In this document: positions 59,801 to 64,000 of the stretch, piece after piece
Layout of the letters: the number at the start of each line of letters is the position of its first letter
Numbering within the stretch: the first letter of the stretch is position 1
From: Plazaster borealis
Taxonomy: Eukaryota > Echinodermata > Asteroidea > Forcipulatida > Labidiasteridae
Length of the DNA: 64,000 nt
Assembly (NCBI GenBank): GCA_021014325.1
Contig: CM037458.1
Location: forward strand, 23,853,063 to 23,917,062
Reading direction: 5' to 3'
Position numbers and translations under genes: made by a program
Notes under the pieces: generated by a model
Told to the model about the DNA's origin: nothing
Database searches by the model: none
The model's input: the letters and a program-made list of their open reading frames with translations, nothing else

Positions 59801-61623
59801 ACGCGCACTCTCCACAGACATGATACGGAGGCAGGACGCGTGCAGTCACTGAGTGAGAGTTCATTACTCCATGTTAGGCTCCGGTCCTGCTTTGGTCGTG
59901 AACACAGCCCCTTTAAAGGGTCTGTATACGTTTGGTAACGACTCTGAAAATTAATGGCAATAAAAACTTACTTGGTAAGAAGTACAGCAGCTTTAGATAG
60001 TATAATGTATTTTGAGAAACTTTTCACTTTGAAGTACTGCGGTAATGGAAAAAGATATCCATTTTTATCCCCCAAAAATTTGAATCTGAGAAGCGTTACT
60101 GCAGTAACGTTTCTCAGATAGTGTATTCAAATTGAAGATTATTTTCCTGCGCGGATATAACCGCTCCACATTTTCGGCAATATCTCAAAAACGCTACCAC
60201 CTTTTGAAATGAAATTTTCATAGGTTAGTTTTATGGTATATATCTACAACTATATAGGATTGAAACAAACAGTGGGTTCCAATTACCAAACGTATACAGT
60301 CCCTTTAATAAGTCTACAATCCTGCAATGGATTAATCTTCATTACCTTTTCAAACTGTTCACATGTCATCAGCATTATCCCTCCAATAAATTGCTTATAA
60401 TCATACTTGGGATGAAGTTCTGGTGATGAGACGTGATGAGGTCCAGATAGCACATTGTTATAGTGGTAAGAAATGGCCGGATTACGAGGGAGTAGGTCTA
60501 CATCATGTAATGCTATGTAACTGCAATCTTCACTCAGCTCCTTAAACCCAGCATTGAGAAGTGATGCTCTGTTAAATCTTCATGAAAGATGACAAGCAAA
60601 AAAACGATTTTAAAATGGAAATTTGGAACCTCAGGATAAAAATATACTAATTACTTTAAACTTTGACCTCTGTTAAAGGAACTGTACACGTTTGGTAATT
60701 ACTCAAAATATATATTAGCATAAAAACTGACTTGGTAACGAGCAACAGAGATCTGTTGATAGTATAAAACATTGTGAGAAACGACTCCCTCTGAAGTAAT
60801 GTAGTTTTTGAGAAAGCGGTAATTTCTCACTAAAATAATAAAAACTTCTTGCAAGAAGTTTTTATTCCTATCTGAAAGCACACAAATTTATACAACAAGG
60901 GTGTTTTTTCTGTCATCATTTTCTTGCAACTTCGATGACCAATTGAGCCCAAATTTTCACAGGCTTGTTATTTGATGCATATGTTGGGATACACCAAGTG
61001 AGTACACTGGTCTTTGACAATTTCCAAACGTGTTCAGTGCCTTTAAGTTGTCTGTTAACTGGGGCTTTTACCAAACCTCAGCTTAAGCTTCACTCCAGCT
61101 GCGTTAGAGTGTCTGAAACACCCTGCAAAGTGTACACTGCTCCAAAAATGATGACGGAGCCTAAGCCGGAGTTTGGAAACGGCCCAAGGTTTTGTCAAAT
61201 TAAAAAAATTGCTAAGACGGAACGTGAAACTCACCTGTGTGTGTCTATTTGATTGATGACATAAAATTTATGTTTGACCATCTGATGAGATAAAAACTTG
61301 TCCATATAAGGAAGAAATTCCATTAACTCTTCAAAACGATTTCTAAATGGAACCATGATGCAAAGAATATGTGGATCCCATCCTTGCTCTTCCTTTTCTC
61401 TTGCCTCCATTTTGTTTTTTCTTGACGATGAAGATTTCTGACTTGAGAGAATATCATCTTTTGTTCTTATCTCTTCTTGTAGCTGTCTGACCTTTCGCAC
61501 CAATGTGTCGATGGTTGCACAAGAGCAGTCATCACTCAGAGAGAAAAGGATAAAGCTGATGATTGTGAAGGTAAGAATGAAGACTAGAAGACGACCGGGA
61601 GTCAACCAGTGGTATGAAGCCAT
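56645..61623 (-). CDS. B4GALT7: Xylosylprotein beta-1,4-galactosyltransferase 7, 5 coding exons
   Basis: Spliced exons (gene order) 61235-61623, 60346-60577, 58363-58446, 57473-57577, 56645-56800 give 321 residues (human 327). It adds the first galactose to xylose in the proteoglycan linker tetrasaccharide, in the Golgi. Residues 11-29 are a signal-anchor membrane helix, giving type II topology, followed by a short stem. Catalytic signatures in order: [15 protein letters not shown] (about 96-110), [10 protein letters not shown] (131-140), the metal-binding HDVD (D155, D157), [15 protein letters not shown] and WGWGREDDE (216-224), all diagnostic for the beta-4-galactosyltransferase fold. The C-terminus with GLDNVQYSV and PWCDDT aligns with the B4GALT7 end rather than with B4GALT1-6. 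All key residues are present, so the enzyme should be active. Introns are dense with MITEs. Confidence 0.95.
57126..57510. repeat. Tandem repeat (46/42-bp units) covering the B4GALT7 exon 4 donor
   Basis: About eight units of two types: TCTTCATATCTTTCTTTGTT-CCTTACTCTAAGCTGGTTTCCTAATG (46 bp) and a shorter one with GGTTGGTTACTTTATGCTGG (42 bp). The last unit is the 3' end of exon 4 with its real donor; the others lie in intron 4 and most keep a GTAAG-type donor on the minus strand. Confidence 0.9.
57473..57577 (-). CDS. B4GALT7: B4GALT7 exon 4, end overlaps a minisatellite
   Basis: Acceptor [32 protein letters not shown] then a very basic [10 protein letters not shown]; donor GTAAGT. The last third of the exon and its donor are the terminal unit of the tandem repeat at 57126-57510. 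Confidence 0.9.
58081..58273. mobile_element. Family D MITE, intact copy
   Basis: Inverted ends GGGCCCAATTTCAAAGAGCTG and CAGCTCTATGAAATTGGGCCC, with further inverted blocks TCTGCTTAGCA and AGCTACTTTTTGTGCTTAAG. In B4GALT7 intron 3, only 90 bases before exon 3 in genomic order. Confidence 0.8.
58363..58446 (-). CDS. B4GALT7: B4GALT7 exon 3: WGWGREDDE motif
   Basis: Acceptor TTTCTTTACAG; 28 codons, [19 protein letters not shown] and onward; phase 0 on both sides; donor GTAAGT. Confidence 0.93.
58650..58800. repeat. Dispersed repeat G, copy 2
   Basis: Collinear with 43085-43245; in B4GALT7 intron 2. Function and class unknown. Confidence 0.6.
58978..59345. mobile_element. TTAA MITE, family B, copy 6
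   Basis: TTAA-flanked, ends AGGCACTGAACACGTTTGG and ACGTGTACGATACCT; in B4GALT7 intron 2. Confidence 0.85.
59478..59556 (+). repeat. tRNA-derived SINE head or tRNA-like pseudogene
   Basis: An A-box-like TAGTTGGTAGAGTGCC and a perfect B box GGTTCAAGTCC are spaced as in tRNA genes, but the acceptor stem does not pair. In B4GALT7 intron 2. Confidence 0.45.
59917..60304. mobile_element. TTAA MITE, family A, full copy
   Basis: TTAA on both sides; ends AGGGTCTGTATACGTTTGG and CCAAACGTATACAGTCCCT; internal GCGTTACTGCAGTAACG palindrome. It ends 41 bases from B4GALT7 exon 2. Confidence 0.9.
60346..60577 (-). CDS. B4GALT7: B4GALT7 exon 2: DVD motif
   Basis: Acceptor TCTTTCATGAAG; completes Arg130, then [10 protein letters not shown], the [10 protein letters not shown] metal site, [16 protein letters not shown] and TCEQFEK; donor GTAATG. 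Confidence 0.93.
60677..61042. mobile_element. TTAA MITE, family B, copy 7 (inverted)
   Basis: TTAA-flanked, opposite orientation to the other family B copies; fills most of B4GALT7 intron 1. Confidence 0.85.
61235..61623 (-). CDS. B4GALT7: B4GALT7 exon 1: membrane anchor and start of catalytic domain
   Basis: Starts at AAGATGG (good context), encodes the anchor, the stem and [10 protein letters not shown] through NQIDTH; ends two bases into an Arg codon before donor GTGAGT. A possible upstream acceptor CTTTTCTTCAG ends at 61655. Confidence 0.93.
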
Positions 61624-61652
61624 CTTAAGACACCCTTAGAGGCAGGCATCAT
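61606..61652 (-). CDS. Possible uORF overlapping the B4GALT7 start
   Basis: Two adjacent ATGs at 61652 and 61649 open a 16-codon frame ([16 protein letters not shown], stop TGA) that runs past the main ATG in another frame. It would be in the mRNA if the acceptor ending at 61655 is used. Confidence 0.3.
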
Positions 61653-62081
61653 ACCTGAAGAAAAGAGATGAACACATGTATGTAAATTAAGTCAAATTGT
61701 TTGAGATGTGAACAATAATGCTGAATGGTGTCAAGTAGATACTGGTCATGCTGAACAGGACCATCAGGAAAGAATATTCAGATAAGCAATTACTAAATGA
61801 TTAGTGGATTTATTGCCAGCACTGGTTAAGTTTGACTAAACGCTATTTTTTAAAGACAGCATAGCGCCCGCTTTGATGCGTACACGAGTAGCCGCTATTG
61901 GTATTATTTATAACGTAAATAAATTGCGGGGATGTTTACAACACTGCTTACAGCTTTATCCCCAATCTTTTTTTAAAGGGAAATAAAGTCCAACATTCAT
62001 ATAGTCTGCCATTTAATATTAATAAATGATTAATAAGCGTCTTGCTTTGATTTGAGTTGAGGACACAAGTGTCTAGACTCT

Positions 62082-62168
62082 AGACCAGGACTTGAACCCA
62101 CTCCGCTGGCTGGAAAAGAGCTTGACTAGTCTGGTGCACTTAAACTACTGCACTAGGCCATATGACAC
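62082..62168 (-). repeat. tRNA-Leu-like sequence, likely SINE head
   Basis: On the minus strand ATGGCCTAGTGCA resembles the tRNA-Leu A-box region, CACCAGACT the anticodon arm, and GGGTTCAAGTCC is a perfect B box (62088-62099). The acceptor stem does not close, so it is unlikely to be a working tRNA gene. It lies between B4GALT7 exon 1 and its candidate 5' UTR exon. Confidence 0.45.
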
Positions 62169-62732
62169 TCCCACTAGGACTAGTTTATAATAATATTTGC
62201 TTATCATTCTTAACTTACAAGTACAACTAGACATAATTGCATTTGTGAACAAATGCAGAGCTGTTTCACGAATAATATTTTCAAATTACTCAAGTGAATA
62301 TGAAAGTCTTGTAGTGTGTACATAATCAAGTTAATAATACAACATTTAATGCCTAGTGAAATCGAATCACAATTAAGTACGACTGGGCTGAGTTTAGCCC
62401 CGTTAATAGTGCCAATTCTCTGGACTTCCTCCGATCCTTGGCCCTACGCCCACGTACCTCCAGGAGGTGACATTTGTTTTCGAAAAGAAAGTCACGTTTT
62501 TATGCCGAGATTTTTTCCCCAGTTGTCACTTATTGTAGCTCATTTGTGGACAGCACATTAATTTGAAAAAGAGCTCACTCGTTTTGGTGTAATTTATGAA
62601 GAAAATCGGCGGCGTTACTGACACGGTTTGACTGCCCGGCATCCGCGATTTTGCTAATGCGCTATGGTCTTGGTGCAAGACGTTTCTCGTTTACCTTTCA
62701 CGCACAGTGCGGCCGACGACCCGTTCATTCAA

Positions 62733-62802
62733 CTCGCCAATAGCGCGCGAGGGGCGGTTCGTGGGCTAAAGTCAGGTGTTCGTGGCGCGCGCTATTGGCG
62801 AG
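62733..62802. promoter_or_regulatory. 17-bp perfect inverted repeat with two CCAAT boxes and a GC box
   Basis: CTCGCCAATAGCGCGCG at 62733-62749 is repeated exactly inverted at 62786-62802. Each arm contains a CCAAT in opposite direction and the 36-base spacer contains GGGGCGG. This is what a CpG-rich promoter core could look like; which transcript it would serve is unknown. Confidence 0.4.
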
Positions 62803-62984
62803 AAAAATATTTTTTCAATGATGTTTTGAGTGTTATGAATGGATTCATTACACATTCAAGATCACATCCGTGTTCTTGGAATGTGGGTCATGATTTTTGA
62901 AAGTGGTAAAAATTGGGCAAATCTGGTCACAAGTCTCGAAAAAAAATTCACATTTCACATTTCGCACCCTTTTGCCATAATCCA

Positions 62985-63030
62985 ACTCGTAACCCTCCGG
63001 TCGTTCCGACCGTCGGGAGGAGGGTTACGA
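62985..63030. repeat. Hairpin TCGTAACCCTCC / GGAGGGTTACGA
   Basis: 12-bp inverted arms enclosing a second small palindrome (CGGTCGTTCCGACCG). Confidence 0.6.
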
Positions 63031-63380
63031 TTATCGCAACTAGCCCTGGCCCTGCCCATGACCTCAATATGATAACACAAAAGTGCCAACATGGCATAGT
63101 TAATCATAGTGACAGTCTGTCATATGCCAACTACCTTACAAAAGTACAACACACTCAACTCACAACACAAGCACTCACACAGTCACAGTCTGACAGTCAC
63201 ACCTCAGTCACTACCCCACTAGGCCTACACTAGTCAGGCAAATAAAACCAGCAGGGGGTAAAACATCACTGATTAAATTTCGGTAAACAATGAGATCAAT
63301 GATTTGTATTTTAATAGGTAATAATGTCAATGAGCATCCTTTTTAATGTCATGTTAGTCACGGTCGGTCCGTATACTTAC

Positions 63381-63470
63381 CAAGAAATCCCAGGACAAAA
63401 TACTTGGTTGAACACCAGGAAAATCATTGTGTCCATGACATGTCATGTTCCCAAACTAACGGGGAAAAAG
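63381..63470 (-). other. B4GALT7: Candidate B4GALT7 5' UTR exon
   Basis: GATTTCTTG followed by GTAAGTATAC on the minus strand is a near-consensus donor at 63380, and the matching acceptor would be the one ending at 61655. The upstream boundary is not defined. Confidence 0.3.
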
Positions 63471-63551
63471 CAATGGTAAGAAAAGACTAAAGGTTTGGCA
63501 CCAGTCTAGGGAGAAAATCCACCGATAGAGGGCGTTTTACACTGGCGAGAA

Positions 63552-63581
63552 CCAGAGCTGTGTATTGATACACAGCTCTGG
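63552..63581. repeat. Perfect 14-bp hairpin
   Basis: CCAGAGCTGTGTAT and ATACACAGCTCTGG separated by two bases; a GGCGAGAAC motif flanks both sides as a direct repeat. Confidence 0.7.
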
Positions 63582-63599
63582 CGAGAACGAAAGGGGGGG

Positions 63600-64000
63600 G
63601 GGCAGATAAACAATCCTTCCCATTTTTAACGACCTTTGTGCCACATAAATAAAGTTTCTCTTGCATTTGAGAACGGGGCAGAAAAGAAAAAAAAACTTTC
63701 CATTTCTACCGACCCCGCGTCAAAGTTTCTCTCGGGTTTGGAAGAAGGGGCGGGGCAGAAAAAACAATCCTTCCCATTTGTACCAACCCTTGTGTCACAT
63801 AAGTAAAGTTTGTCTTTGATTCGAAGAAGGGGCCTGACAGAAAAAGAAGAAAAAAAACCCCACCATTTCCATTCTACCAACCCTTGTGTAAAATAAGCAA
63901 AGTTTCTTTTGCGTTCGAAGAAGGGGATGGGGCAGAAAGAAAAAAACACTTTTCTACCGACCCCGTGTCAAAGTTTCTCTCGGGTTCGGAAGAAGGGGCG
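63600..64000. repeat. Satellite-like tandem repeat, continues past the window
   Basis: Units of about 80-90 bp share AAAGTTTCTCT, GAAGAAGGGG, GGGGCAGAAA and CTACCGACCC/CCAACCC. One unit type recurs 248 bases apart (63713 and 63961), suggesting a three-unit higher-order repeat. Open frames here are low-complexity artefacts. Confidence 0.8.

Noticed and set aside
62088..62168. Functional tRNA-Leu gene
   Set aside because: A and B boxes are present but the acceptor stem does not pair and the anticodon arm is distorted.
63626..63949. 107-codon minus-strand frame
   Set aside because: Lies entirely in the terminal tandem repeat and is low complexity.
1..64000. CRISPR arrays, operons, bacterial promoters
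   Set aside because: The window is clearly animal DNA with spliced genes; the only regular array is a minisatellite without spacers.

Overview
The window is animal nuclear DNA: AT-rich, intron-rich and full of short inverted-repeat transposons. The strongest taxonomic clue is a vasopressin/oxytocin-type precursor on the + strand whose nonapeptide reads CLVQDCPEG followed by GKR. That peptide is asterotocin, known from starfish (Asterias rubens), so the window most likely comes from an asteroid echinoderm.

Layout. 1-4137: non-coding, with a foldback element and a MITE. 4157-17442 (+): asterotocin-neurophysin precursor, three coding exons, with an 11.2 kb first intron holding several MITEs. 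17443-36063: long gene-poor stretch with tandem and inverted repeats; a few coding-like pieces on the minus strand near 30-32 kb cannot be assigned. 36064-53444 (-): an 11-exon gene that splices into a 673-residue protein with an HMG box, one C2H2 zinc finger and a C-terminal coiled coil; its introns carry a 2.7 kb minisatellite of 42-bp units, a dead LINE with clear target-site duplications, a foldback element with nested hairpins and many TTAA-flanked MITEs. 53445-56644: intergenic, MITEs, one nested in another. 56645-61623 (-): xylosylprotein beta-1,4-galactosyltransferase 7 (B4GALT7), five coding exons, 321 residues, with a likely upstream 5' UTR exon near 63.4 kb. 63590-64000: satellite-like repeats running off the window end.

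The three genes have unrelated jobs: a secreted neuropeptide, a probable nuclear DNA-binding protein and a Golgi enzyme of glycosaminoglycan linker synthesis. Nothing suggests they work together. Exon models were joined by hand from GT/AG signals; every junction keeps frame in all three genes, which is the main support for the models. The most unusual items are an intronic minisatellite in B4GALT7 that has amplified the exon 4 splice-donor region, the 42-bp minisatellite with a heat-shock-element-like palindrome in every unit, and a perfect GGTCAnnnTGACC palindrome in a MITE close to asterotocin coding exon 1.
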